Positions 50,130-61,449 of a DNA stretch of 64,000 nucleotides are shown in pieces. Below the pieces are notes generated by a model. It was not told the origin of the DNA. It made no database searches and worked only from the letters and a program-made list of their open reading frames with translations. A program made the position numbers and the translations under genes. Each line of letters starts with the position of its first letter. The first letter of the stretch is position 1. This stretch comes from Phlebotomus papatasi. Taxonomy: Eukaryota; Arthropoda; Insecta; Diptera; Psychodidae. The stretch lies in assembly GCF_024763615.1 (NCBI RefSeq), contig NC_077222.1, forward strand, positions 67,084,001-67,148,000, read 5' to 3'.

Positions 50130-52260
50130 AATGTTAGAGATGATTTTCTAAAGTTTCACTGGTCAGAATTTCATACATTTCGGAATACAATAACTATTTC
50201 AAACATTCAAACATTACCTATACAACTTATTTTCTGAAAATACACCCAACGAAATTCAAATAGATTCATCCCAATGAAATTTCGTGAAAAATCTATCAAA
50301 TTCTCCACAGAAGCTTAAAAATCAATAATACTTTTTAACGGAAATCCTATATAAAATTTGTCTCCATGTTCTCGGTTTTTTTTCCAGATTATGTGCATAT
50401 AACATAACCTCATATTTAAAAATAATCCTGCCAAATAAACTATAATCCCCATAACTAATACATATCCCTCGAAAATGCGTATTAAAATCATACAAACTCC
50501 CAATTTGCTGCATTGAATAAAAACTATAAACATAAATAACAAATAAGGATTAATTTATATCACTTGCAACATATTTCAGCGGTGATTTTCCCATTTAAAA
50601 TTAATGGTGTTGCCACTGAATATTTGCTGTAAGTAATTTGACCAGATTGACTAAAATGCGATTCTGGGAGGCGATTGATGAGTGCATTTTGCCCGGTGTA
50701 TGCTCTCGAAATAATTTTAATTACTTTAGCACCAAACAATAGACATTCACATAAACACTCAACAAATAACCCCATGAGAAAGACCAAACAGCAACACCAT
50801 GTCGATGTCTAATGCAGTAAGTAATTATTTTTCCTCTCTAATTTATGTTGCATGTGCCATTGATATATTGCTTCCCGAAAAGGGAGCTTTTGCTATAGTG
50901 AGTACTAATCGATTAAAATATTATTTTTGGTGTTATTTCATTGGAGGTTTTTGGTGCATTTTCAACAAATAAAATAAATATTTGTGGCTATTTATGTGAA
51001 TTCTATCGTATTCCCATCGGATATTGTACTGTTGAAACGCAAATACAACCAATTTTATTGCTCGAACTCAATAGCAGGGCATTATATATTCTTCAGATTT
51101 TTGTAGAATTTTGAGAAAATAAAGAATTACAACTCCAAAAATGTGCTCTCTGTCTTTTAGAGGGGTCTAAAGACAAAACAGTAAGTGATAATAACATCAA
51201 GTTTTCAGAAAATAATCTTTTATTCAAAGATCTCAAAAAACCTTTATTTTGTAACTTACTGCCCTCTTGTTTTTCTAAAAATTTATTTAAATTGTTTCCA
51301 AAACAAACATTTAGTAAAGGTTTGTCATTCAATTTATCTGCTTTCGAAATTCTCTTGCCAAGTGAATATGACCAACATTCAATCTAATTGTTAAACATTT
51401 AAAACTATTAGCCAAGTCAAGCACAATTATCAATTATTATATTATTGAATTCAATAATATAATAATTCAATAATTAATTAATATCATAAGGGAAATTTTG
51501 CTCTCTTATCCTGTGCTGTCACACTCACTGTGCATATAAATTTTTACGAAGATTAATATTAATTGTCGATAATTTAATTAATAATAAAATTTAATTTATT
51601 CAGAGAAGGGACACCCTTCGTTTATAAAATTACTTTTAAATATACTTGAATAAGAATAACAAATGCTTGCATAAAATTCCATAAAATTAAGTAAGTTTTA
51701 TTAATTTTTAATAATAATTTATTATTTATTCTTATACAGAAATGGAGTTGTTAGTTCCATTATGTAGTAAAGAACAGTAAAATTACTGGATGTAATTCTA
51801 ACATCTTTAATGCCGAAAAAATTCTTGGTGATGTAAAAAAGATTTGATATCCAGATACTTAAGTCGTAAAGCAAGTATTCTATGATATAATGTGTGAAAT
51901 AAATTCATTTTGTATGTTAATGAAAAATAACATTTGTTTTTAGTTAAAACATAAATAAATACAATGCAAATCCAGCAGTGTCGACATGGTTACAACTTAT
52001 GTTGCTGGTTTTTCAATGTAATTGCTGTAATTACTATCTTATTTTTGTTTAAAATTTCTGTTTTTTAACCATAAAAAATAAAATAATTTGGCGTTTATTC
52101 TCCAATTTTGCCATTTTTCTAATTATAATTTGAAATTGGTAAATGTTATCACAACTGAAGTCGTACTTTATAAGATTAATCAATTTTAGCATGCTCCAAA
52201 CAAACATTTCGATCGATAAAATCTAGTTTAATCAAAATTTTAGGTCTTTCCAAGCTTTCC
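50130..52260. other. Noncoding stretch with a 36-bp perfect palindrome
   Basis: No supported gene. A perfect AT-rich palindrome is centred on GAATTC at 51447-51452 (51432-51467). Confidence 0.5.
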
Positions 52261-52269
52261 AATCCTACA

Positions 52270-52327
52270 TAGGGGAAAGTGGGGCACATTTGAATGTGGG
52301 GCATCTTTGAATTTGAGATTTCCCCTA
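52270..52327. mobile_element. Tiny TAGGGGAAAG element (58 bp)
   Basis: TAGGGGAAAGTGGGGCAC at the left and GAGATTTCCCCTA at the right form an inverted pair around 30 bases in which GTGGGGCAC recurs as TGTGGGGCAT. It is a deletion derivative of the TAGGGG group. Confidence 0.6.
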
Positions 52328-52442
52328 TGCTTAAATGGAACTGAGTCATATCATAATGTAATTTAGCTTCTAAATAAGGTCTGAAAGCTATTTTGATTCA
52401 AGATGTCATATGGATTATTGACAAATATTTACATAAATTGTA

Positions 52443-52590
52443 ATGCCCAGCGTACAATAACTTTTGTTTTGTAAACATGTTTTTGTCGTTTCAATGAGAG
52501 TGAGTGAGATCTAGATATAGTCATCTCGCTCATTCTCATGGAAAATTTTGAAAACATGTTTACAAACAAAAGTTATTGTGCACTGGGCAT
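52443..52590. mobile_element. Palindromic MITE, family P (148 bp)
   Basis: ATGCCCAGCGTACAATAAC to the inverse of ATGCCCAGTGCACAATAAC, with TCTAGATATAG at the centre. Same length as the copy at 2693. Confidence 0.88.
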
Positions 52591-52761
52591 AAATAAGAAA
52601 ACTTAATTGGTTTAGTGAAGAATCTATGAGACGAATGATTGAGTTAAAGTTAACCCAAATGACCGAAGAGACTATAAAATAGATTGAAATTAAATGACCA
52701 TTACGCGAATTTGGCAACCTTACTATTCAATCAACATCAGCAAACAAACTTATATAGCTTC

Positions 52762-53290
52762 GCCTTCGGCACACCTTTTGGAGCAAGAAAATTTCATAAA
52801 GTCAAAATTCACATCCCTTTCTTTCTTAAAAGCTTCGCATATGTCTATCCTACTCTTTTGCACTGTTCAGTTTATTATTGAGACCGAAAGAGAAGGATAG
52901 ACTTAAGCTAACCTTTTCAGAAAGAAAGGGACGCGAATTTTGATTTAATGAAATTATGTCGAGCTAAAAGGTGTGCCGAAGGCATTAACATCAAATTTAA
53001 AATCATAAAATCGAAATGGTTTTTACAAAAATTTTGTGACTATATTAAATTTAGGCTGTTAATTTTGATTTAATGATCTTAATTTTAAATGTTATGCCTT
53101 CGGCACACTTTTTAGCTCAGGCTTTCGGACTGGAAATTGGACTGACCTAAATTTAATTATCTGTTATGTTCAATAGAAGAAGATGAATGCAACAGAGTAG
53201 CATAGACGCATATGCAAAGCGTTTAAGAAAGAGAGGGATGTGCATTTTGACTTTATGAAATTTTCCTGATCTCAAAAGTGGGGTGGAGCC
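52762..53290. repeat. Four-arm inverted repeat cluster
   Basis: One arm type (CCTTCGGCACACCTTTT, then ATTTCATAAAGTCAAAATTC, ATCCCTTTCTTTCTTAAA, GTCTATCCTACTCT) occurs plus at 52762, minus at 52883-52985, plus (start only) at 53094 and minus at about 53165-53285. It reads as two diverged palindromes side by side. No coding signal. Confidence 0.72.
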
Positions 53291-53299
53291 ATTACAAAC

Positions 53300-54755
53300 C
53301 AAATTTTAAATTTTGTTTAGATCATTTTTGCGAAAATACTATCCGTTCTTTTAAAGCCGTATAAAATTAATTTTCTGATATACGAGTTTATCATTGATTT
53401 TTAAGATTGAAGCGATCAGCGAAGTCTTCTGCAATTCACCAGCTGTTTTGGGGTGGGAGATAGAGAAAAAATTCTATATGTACCACCATTCTTGTAGCCC
53501 ACATAAAAGCTCATATGAGCTTTTGCGATGGCAAATGGAAAATTTAAACACAATAAAATTTTATCACAAAGTGTTCTGCATGAATGAAATCACATTCCAA
53601 TAAATGGGCTAAAATCTCAATGATCCCTTCAATGCACCTCCCACAACCATCTATAATGCCCGTTGTGAATATTCTGTGGTGATAAAATGACGATTACGGG
53701 AAATCGTGACGGCTCTTCGTCTTCACTTTGTCCTGTCCATTTTATCATATGATATTCCCATTGCTCGGAACCCCTTGCGAAAGTTTAAGGAGTGAAAAAT
53801 GCGAGTCTTGTGCAGCGTCCAGCATCGACATTAATATTTATCTGCTCGAGTTGATGCATCCCGATGCTGCTTGAGCTGGAAAATCCAAAAGCTCAATGGG
53901 TGGGAAAAGTCTTTTAAAGTGGAACAGGAAGATTAAACACACATTATCTGAGAGATGATGACGCACAAGAAAAGTTTTCTTAGGGGTGGAATGTGTAGAT
54001 GCTTTCCTGGTACTTTGAATTCTCTAGTGCTTCCTTATAACCCATTACCCAAAGAACTGCTGGGCAACACAGGAAGATGAGAATTGTCTTGCGAGTTGCG
54101 AGACAGAGTTTAGATTTATGTGGATATTTCATATCGCAGCCATAAAGGTATCCTCTTGGTAGAATCTCTCTGTACCTGTGTTTGGATTGTTGTGGTCTCC
54201 CAACGGGAGTCTCTCTCTCCCATAATCTCCTTGATTCTTTGCCCTGTCACACATCCCTCTAACACAAAAGATTCTTTCTCTGGAATATATACCTGATGCG
54301 ATATGATTACCACAGGAGATTTTAATGAAATTTCTCAGACTCATTTAAAGTCACTTGATGGTAATCTCTATAATGGGTATTTTAGTCCTTAAAACCACAT
54401 CTCTCTTCCTCAGACTTTACACTTTTGCCAGCAGATCCTTCATCCTGAAGTGACTATGGTTGTGTAATGAGACCAACAAGTATAAATTGCTTGAAAATAG
54501 TGCAAGGAGCATCTTTTGTATGCAAAGAAGAAATTAAGGGTGGGAATTTTGAGCTCGCGAATACAAATTGAATTTCCATGTTGGTATGAATTAGCGTGTG
54601 AAACATACAATCTCATTTCCCATCTCAAAATAGACAAGCAGTTGTTGGTAACATTGCGAGATATGGATTTCCTTGTATACCCTTGCAAAAGATGTAAACA
54701 TTAGTACACTTCAAAAATAATTGTTATGTTGCCCTAAACTTGAATGATTTCATAT
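53300..54755. other. Noncoding stretch
   Basis: No supported gene. Confidence 0.45.
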
Positions 54756-54761
54756 AAAAAA

Positions 54762-56136
54762 AATATATTTCGTAAAATTGTTTGTAAATGTTTGTGAATT
54801 CCTACTGGATACTTACGAAATGCTCGTAAAACACATAATCCACTAAAAAGTTCGTAAAAGTTGTACTTTTTTCATAAACTTTGTTCGTGAAAAGAAAGAG
54901 CATTTTTTGTTCTTTTATAAGCATTTGTTCATACATTTTTGTGTCTCTGACAAAAAATTACGAAGAAATGACAATTTTTTATGAATATTTTCCTGTGTGT
55001 TATATATATAACTCTAATAAAAAGCGCTAGTAAAAGTTTTGTAAAATCTCGTTGCTCTATCTATATAGAAAAGTAACGAGATGTTTGGTTACCCCTGTCG
55101 CCATAGGAATTTTTGAAAAATCTTTTCAATTTCAACAAGATATCTTGTTGATACCGGATTCTCCACATTTTTTACTAATAATATACAAAATCTTGTAAAA
55201 GTTTTGTCAGTATTCTTTTTTTATTAACCAAAAAATAATGATTTTGTAGTCGGAAATAGTTTCTAAAGTCGTATTTAACCATTTCCTGCAGACAGCATAC
55301 CGGCGTATAATTGCTATATATAACAAAAAGCATGAAAATCGTGATTATTATTTCTACCAAATTGATTAACAATTTGACAGAAAATATTCCAAGACCATTT
55401 TGAGAGAAAGAGATAAAAATTAAAGAGAAAACGATATATGGACAGACTCACCACTTACAAAATTGTAATAGTGTAAACCTGACCATATAACCTATGAAGG
55501 GGTTTTCCATCGTTTTACCCTGGAGGTTGGTCACCAACGCTAAGACGGCGATGGCCGCAAGGTACGGTGGGGTTAACATGAGTTATTGTAAGTTATTAAT
55601 GGTAATGAAAAATAAATACAATACAACACAATATTTTGCAACGCCATCTATTGAGAAATTCCTATGAAAACTAGATTTTAGAAAACTTTTACAAGAATTT
55701 TGTTAATTAATTTTGGTGGATTTGGTTTTAACAAGATATCTTGTTGAAAATGAAAAGATTTTACGAGAATCCCTATGGCGACAGGGGTAGTCAACATCTT
55801 GTTACTTTTCCATATAAATCGACTTATTTTACAAATTTTTTACGGGATTATTCACGAGATATCTTTTTTCAGAGTATAACACACAGGAAAATATTCATAA
55901 AAATTTGTCATTTCTTTGTAATTTTTTGTCAGAAAAATAAAAATGTATGAACAAATGTTTATAAAAGAACAAAAAATGCTCTTTCTTGTTACGAACAAAG
56001 TTTATGAAAAAAGTACAACGTTTACAAACTTTTTAGTGGATTATGTACGAGCATTTCGTAAGTCCCCTGTAAAACTTCCCAAACTTTTACGAAGTTTCAC
56101 GAATTCACGAACAGTTTTACGAAATATTTTTTTCTG
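54762..56136. mobile_element. Foldback element with arms near 400 bp
   Basis: 54762-55154 is repeated inverted at 55730-56136, with scattered differences. Key landmarks are ACTTACGAAATGCTCGTA, TAATCCACTAAAAAGTT, AGAGCATTTTTTGTTCTTTT, TTTTCCTGTGTGTTATA and ACCCCTGTCGCCATAGG. Both arms end inside with the palindrome AACAAGATATCTTGTT. The 575-bp centre has no recognised protein. Confidence 0.85.
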
Positions 56137-56252
56137 TGTTACATATCAAGCTTTGTGCTTGATTGTTTGATCCAAAAACCTTCAATAAGGGGTGAAAAAG
56201 CGTCCGAGGCTTTGTGAACTCGTCAGACTCTCGATAAGGAACTCTGCCTTAT

Positions 56253-56300
56253 TATGCCCAACGCACAATAGCTTTTGTTTGTAAACATGTTTTCAAAGTT
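56253..56300 (+). mobile_element. Palindromic MITE, family P, left half only
   Basis: ATGCCCAACGCACAATAGC and TTTTGTTTGTAAACATGTTT are present, but no right half follows. Confidence 0.7.
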
Positions 56301-56359
56301 TTTTTATAAAAATTCGTGAACTTTTCGAGCTAAGATTAATGTCGATTTAAATTTGTCTA

Positions 56360-56502
56360 TAATGGTGTCTACATACTAGAAGTAATTTTCGTCAAAAATT
56401 GCCTTTTTTAAAAAACTCGGACATTTCTGCTTACAACGATAGGGGAAATTTTCTTTAAAGGGCATTTTTTAAAGAAATTGCTCCTAGTGTGTAGAGGCCA
56501 TA
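56360..56502. mobile_element. TA-flanked MITE, family G, third copy
   Basis: TAATGGTGTCTACATACTAG and the inverse of TATGGCCTCTACACACTAGG, with the AATTTTCGTCAAAAATTGCC subterminal segment of the family. Confidence 0.8.
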
Positions 56503-57676
56503 AGTCATCACAAAATCATATTGAAGCGGAAAATTGTTTAAGAAAAAGATACTTAAAAAAATCATGAGCATTTTAATTAGTCAATTGATCAAACCTCCTT
56601 AAAATTAGGCCCTTTAACCTTGAATAATTCAAGATGTCGATTTAACCGATGAAAACCTGTGTAATACAGGGCTTAATAAGTGACATGAAAACCTTATAAG
56701 GACATCATATACTTATCTACTGACCTGTTGAAGTTTGAGTAGCAGAATTTAAGTAATTAATACGTCAGATCACGATATTATTTGTCACTAATAGTGCTAT
56801 CTTTAAATGCAATTAAGAATAAAGATTTCTAGAATTACTTTAAATTTCTTGAAATTACTTGAAATACATTTTGCAAGAAATTTGCTCAATTTTAATGACT
56901 CCGGAAAATATGTGAGTACTTAAAAAAATGTTTAATAAGTCACTTCTCTGTTATGCAGAAGACCTACGCCATTTTATGATTGAGTATATTACTTAAACAT
57001 GACGTAATTTTGACGGCGTTATTACCAAAACGCTTAACATATTTCACTTTGAGATTTTCGATTTACGTTCCTGAAAAAGAGATGAAAAAGGAAGACAATT
57101 TAACCATGTATACCGCCCCCTCACCCATTCGCCCTACGGATAATTCCAATCTAAAACGAATTCCTTCTTACAAATTTACAAATGCACTGAATTGCATATT
57201 CGAACCAATTCTGAAGACTAGAAGCATATCTCCAATAACTTGATAGCAACATCAAAAACTTCACCACTAATACGAATAAATTCACCAATAATTCAAGACA
57301 TAAAAAATTGTACTGAATAGACAATGAAGATATGTCTCTTTCTTTCACGTACCCAATAGATCCTAAAGAGTCGAAAAACTAATTATAAAAGAAAGCAATC
57401 TAAAAATGCATCTAAAAGGTCAGAAAAAAATTATTGATTAGTTATTCATTTTTTTTCATTGAGTCAAGTTCAATCAAAAAATTCTTTGTGAGTATTCTTG
57501 GAAATAGCTCTTGGAATATCTTGGAAATAGGAAAGAAAGGAGTTATACCGAATTTTATCAAAATCGCTTAAGCCGTTTTGCTTGAGTAATTTCTTGTCAG
57601 AACAGCGATTTTTCGGAAGAATAAAAGGCTTATTTACAAGAATTCCTAGCCCTAGCGGTTACCGTCCGGGTCAGAG

Positions 57677-58849
57677 TAGGGGAGACCGGGATACCTTTAG
57701 CCAGGGGTAGAATTAGTCAGTGGATTTTACTCATGAAAGATTCCCCAGAAAAGCTATGCAAGCCATTGTGAGGAGACCTCGGCCTCGAGGCAGACCTAGG
57801 ACAAGGTGGCTGAATCAAATTCAGAATCTTGCCTTGGAACGCCTCGGGATCGAACCCGAACATCTTCCTGAAGTGGCGGAGGATCGACAAGCGTGGGCTG
57901 CTAATTTGGATGTCATGGGCCCGCGACCCCAATAGGGATAAGCGGTTGAAAATGAATGAATGAATGAATGAATTTTACTCATTTCACATAAAATGTACAT
58001 TGACAAAGTATTTTTAAATGAAACTAGGAACACATCCCCATATTCCCAGAAATATTTATAAGTATGATCCTGATATCCTACAATTTAGAAGCATTTTTAT
58101 ACAATGGATATAAAATTGTAATTTTGATGTTACAGTTTTTGGACTAGAATTTGGTTTTCTAAATTCTTAGTGAAGATCTCACAATTTTATATTGTTTCTG
58201 GTTTAATAAAGCTAATTAAAAAATATTTATCATTTGGAAAATAATTATCTCTTTTTTTTTATATAAAATGATAAAAATTGAAACAGCTCTCGGGGCAGAT
58301 GTAGCCACTCTTCCGCGACGGGCTAAAACTATCAATGACTTTTCACTAATGCATGTATAATATAGTTAGATGAAAAAGTACTATTGATATTCCAAGCAAT
58401 ATTCCCATTTGGATGAGCAATTTGTGAAATAGATTTTTTCAGGATGTTTGCATCAATTTTGCCGCAATTATAAGAATGTCATAAAAGAGTCGACTAAAGC
58501 CTCTTTCTTTAGGTTTAAGTGATATATTTAGCATCAATGGACTTCAGTGTATCAATCAAGTGAAACAATATTTGGTATCTCCAATTTAAAATTTTGTCTG
58601 TGAAAGTGATGGCAATTAATTCCCCAAAAATGGCTATATCTACCCAGGCCGGGGCACGTGTAGCCAATGAGTCATACTTTTTTCATTTTCCTCTCTAGAA
58701 AAAGGTAAGGATTTTAGAGCTTTGAACTATACACTGTTTCATACAGCCAATATCCTAATGCTAACATTAGACAAACTTAATCATTTTTTTCACAAATCAT
58801 GCGCAAAAAAAGCTTCATTTGCTGGCTAAAAGTACCCCGGTCTCCCCTA
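57677..58849. mobile_element. TIR element ending in TAGGGGAGACCGGG (about 1.17 kb), carrying a LINE
   Basis: The left end TAGGGGAGACCGGGATACCT and the inverse of the right end TAGGGGAGACCGGGGTACTT agree at 22 of 24 bases. GTAGCCA motifs recur inside (58303, 58660). No transposase frame. A 237-bp LINE tail is inserted at 57735. Confidence 0.72.
57735..57971 (+). pseudogene. 5'-truncated LINE: ORF2 C-terminus and TGAA-repeat tail
   Basis: The frame reads RRPRPRGRPRTRWLNQIQNL, then LERLGIEPEHL and VAEDRQAWAANL, ending at TAG (57933). This is the arginine-rich tail of insect non-LTR polyproteins. A TGAATGAATGAATG tail follows. ATTTTACTCAT flanks it exactly (57724-57734, 57972-57982). The insertion is only 237 bp, a typical 5' truncation. 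Confidence 0.88.
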
Positions 58850-58859
58850 ATCTTTTATT

Positions 58860-59660
58860 AGTATCTACAAAATGCGCCTACTCTCATTCCTGGATAATGA
58901 TGAACCAGAGCCCACTTTTTTTGACCATTCCTCTTCTAAGAAAATAGTTTTTATGCTCTAGCTAGAGCTTTTCGTCCATTGTTTAACACAGACCGGTTCC
59001 AGAACAAAAGTTGTTAGTTGTTACAATCTCGATCCATTGGCATAGGTCCTAAAGTGGCTATTTCGGAACCGATTTTGACCATTCTTCATTTACAGCAACA
59101 CTTTCACAAAGAATTAAAATCAGCTTTTACAACATACTTGGTTGTTTTTTTCAGGACCTTTTCCGTTAAATTGTTGTATTAGATCCATTTCTCATCGCAG
59201 GTTAAACACGTTCCCTGCCTTATTTTTTTCTCAAAATTCGTTTCACTTATTTACCATCTTTACCGCATGATATCATGTATTAGACTTTTAACACTTCGTA
59301 GAACCCTAACTAAAAGTGTCACGGAGGAACCAAGTGGCAGCCGCTGCTATTTATCGAATTTTACTAAATATTCTGATATTTTTACTTATATTTTAACATT
59401 CGGAGCTTTAGTCAATTCTTTTCTGGTTTCTGAATCAGAAATTTCATCTCCTTGGTTACTTTATCTGTATCTAAAGATTTCTAACCATTCGATATTTTCA
59501 TCTTTATCAGAATCACGGAGCAACATTTTTTCATCGAACATTTCACAGTCAAAGTAATTCACTGGAATTTACATTATTTTTCTTCTCAATAATTTTCAAA
59601 AACACTTTCAAACAAACTGTTCTTTTAAGGATTTTACGTATTAACAATCAAGAAAATTAC
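58860..59660. other. Noncoding stretch
   Basis: No supported gene. GAGGAACCAAGTGGCAGCCG at 59325 has a diverged inverted partner at about 59938-59963 and a GGCAGCGGCTGCCACTAGG near 60127. Confidence 0.45.
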
Positions 59661-59664
59661 ATCT

Positions 59665-59907
59665 GGGGTAACATGATAACTTATTTTCGATACTATCGAC
59701 TGTCGATTCTGAAAATTTTAAATGATAACTGCACTGCCTGCAACTAATATAGATGTTTATTAATAGTCTCAATCTTTGAAGAATGTTGCAATGAATAGCC
59801 CAACATTGCGTAAAAAGTAGTAAAAGGTCGACATTCACTTAATCTAACAGATATAGATTTATCGATACTATCGATTCGATAGTGTCGAAAACTTATCATT
59901 TCACCCC
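59665..59907. mobile_element. MITE with TCGATACTATCGA ends (243 bp)
   Basis: The left GGGGTAACATGATAACTTAT and the inverse of the right GGGGTGAAATGATAAGTTTT both continue into TTCGA(T/C)ACTATCGA. The right arm contains TATCGATA (59860-59867), the sequence bound by DREF in flies. Confidence 0.72.
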
Positions 59908-60159
59908 TGCAAAACGTCAAATTCCCATATAAAATGCGGCAGCAACTACCACTTGGTTCTTCGGAGTGCACTTTTTTGTTTTTGCAATATATTTACATTA
60001 ATATTTAATTGTTATTAAAAATTTTATAACGAAAAAATTGCCAGATAAATTCTGCACGCATTCAATCAGGCCTCCAGGCGAAATGATATATTCTTCACTA
60101 TAAAAAATAAAATTAAAAACTAAATTGGCAGCGGCTGCCACTAGGGCCCTTCCAAGTGT

Positions 60160-60302
60160 TAGGGCCTCGACCGCCTCGACAGACCTGAGGATTAGCCGTA
60201 AGACGGCTTAACGCAATTATATTCGCAATAATGGTTAAACTACTTTTCCATCATTTTCCACTAAGCCGTCACTCGGCTTAAGTCGTAAGTGTATCGAGGC
60301 AT
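60160..60302 (+). repeat. Dispersed repeat, family D, copy 2
   Basis: AGGGCCTCGACCGCCTCGAC to GTGTATCGAGGC, matched inverted at 49965-50105. GTAAGACGGCTTAA and CTAAGCCGTCACTCGG give a partly palindromic layout. Confidence 0.7.
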
Positions 60303-60528
60303 TAACAGAGCGATGCAACTTTATTTTCGTATCTTATAAGATAAGATGTCAAATTTTGAATTATAAGAATTTGGTATGCAAGATTAAGTTCTATAAGGTG
60401 AGTTTATTTGAACGAGACTACCATGCAAGCTTTGGGTGTCATTTAGTTTCCGCGTTATTTTCCTTTTTGAAAAGCAGAAGGCGGGAAGAAAAAAAATAAG
60501 AAAAAAAGTGGAAAATTTTATATTTTTA

Positions 60529-61010
60529 GTGAAAATGTTGATTCTGATGACACGATGGCCAAAGGAATGTGCCAAAGAATGTGCAACTTCCAGGCAAAGC
60601 TTACATCCATTTCATCAGAAACTTTACCAAAAAACGTATCTGCTGAACGAAGCATGGTCCAATAGGATCCAAGAGGTAACGGGGAAGATTGGATAAAAAT
60701 TTTGTGTGACACAGATAAAGAGGATGCCCCTGCAAAAATAACTCGTTCTGAAGTGTAATCTGTCGAAGATTGGACAAATATTTCACTGGCAGTGTGTAAA
60801 TTGTATTAAGAAAAGGATTTTAAAATTTTCTACCGCCGAAAATTGCAATTTCTTTCATCTTCAGCAGTGTCTTCCAATTCCTCTGGACAGGAGCATGCGA
60901 TTAGTAGAGGCAAAAAAATTCCTACAACCAGTAATGACAGAATTATCAAACTGGAGAAAGAAGCTAGAGATTGCGCTAAGGAAAATTCATAAGACACTAT
61001 TTTCTAAGAA
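60529..61010 (+). pseudogene. Degenerate open frame of unknown origin
   Basis: One reading frame from about 60540 to 60991 runs roughly 150 codons with only three internal stops in DNA this AT-rich. It includes charged, protein-like stretches such as TLPKNVSAERSMVQ and DRIIKLEKEARDCAKEN and ends at a TAA. No start, splice site or family motif is clear. It could be a decayed host exon, a dead transposon gene or chance. Confidence 0.25.
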
Positions 61011-61229
61011 GAAAATATATATTGTATTTTCCAAGAAAAAAAGTATTTTAATGAATTAAAGATTTTTCAACTTCAAATAAATAAAATGATTATTAAAAAA
61101 AACCATTCCTTAAATTTTTCTCTCGAAAAACACCCATAAACAGACAATCTCGTACTTTGCGGCACCTCGGAAAGTGTCCAATAGTTATAAGACGTTTTGA
61201 GGTTGGAATTCATATTTTATAAAATTCAC

Positions 61230-61400
61230 CACTCAGGGTTGTATCGCAAATCTCGTTTATATAAAATCTCGTTCTGAACAGAGCCTGCTAATAAAATTAC
61301 GAGATTTGACATCTCGTTCATAAAGTTGCATCGCAAATCTCTTAAGTTAATAGACTAATAGACGAGATCTGTAAAGTTGCATCGCGCTGTAAATCTCTTT
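61230..61400. repeat. Short degenerate repeats of TTGCATCGCAAATCTC
   Basis: GTATCGCAAATCTCGTT (61240), GTTGCATCGCAAATCTC (61325) and GTTGCATCGCGCTGTAAATC (61375) recur with ACGAGAT motifs between them, just before the plus-strand transcription unit. It could be a decayed element or a regulatory cluster. Confidence 0.4.
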
Positions 61401-61449
61401 ACGATTAGGAATTTATGATATCATTTGGAAGCCATCTTTAGGAATACAA

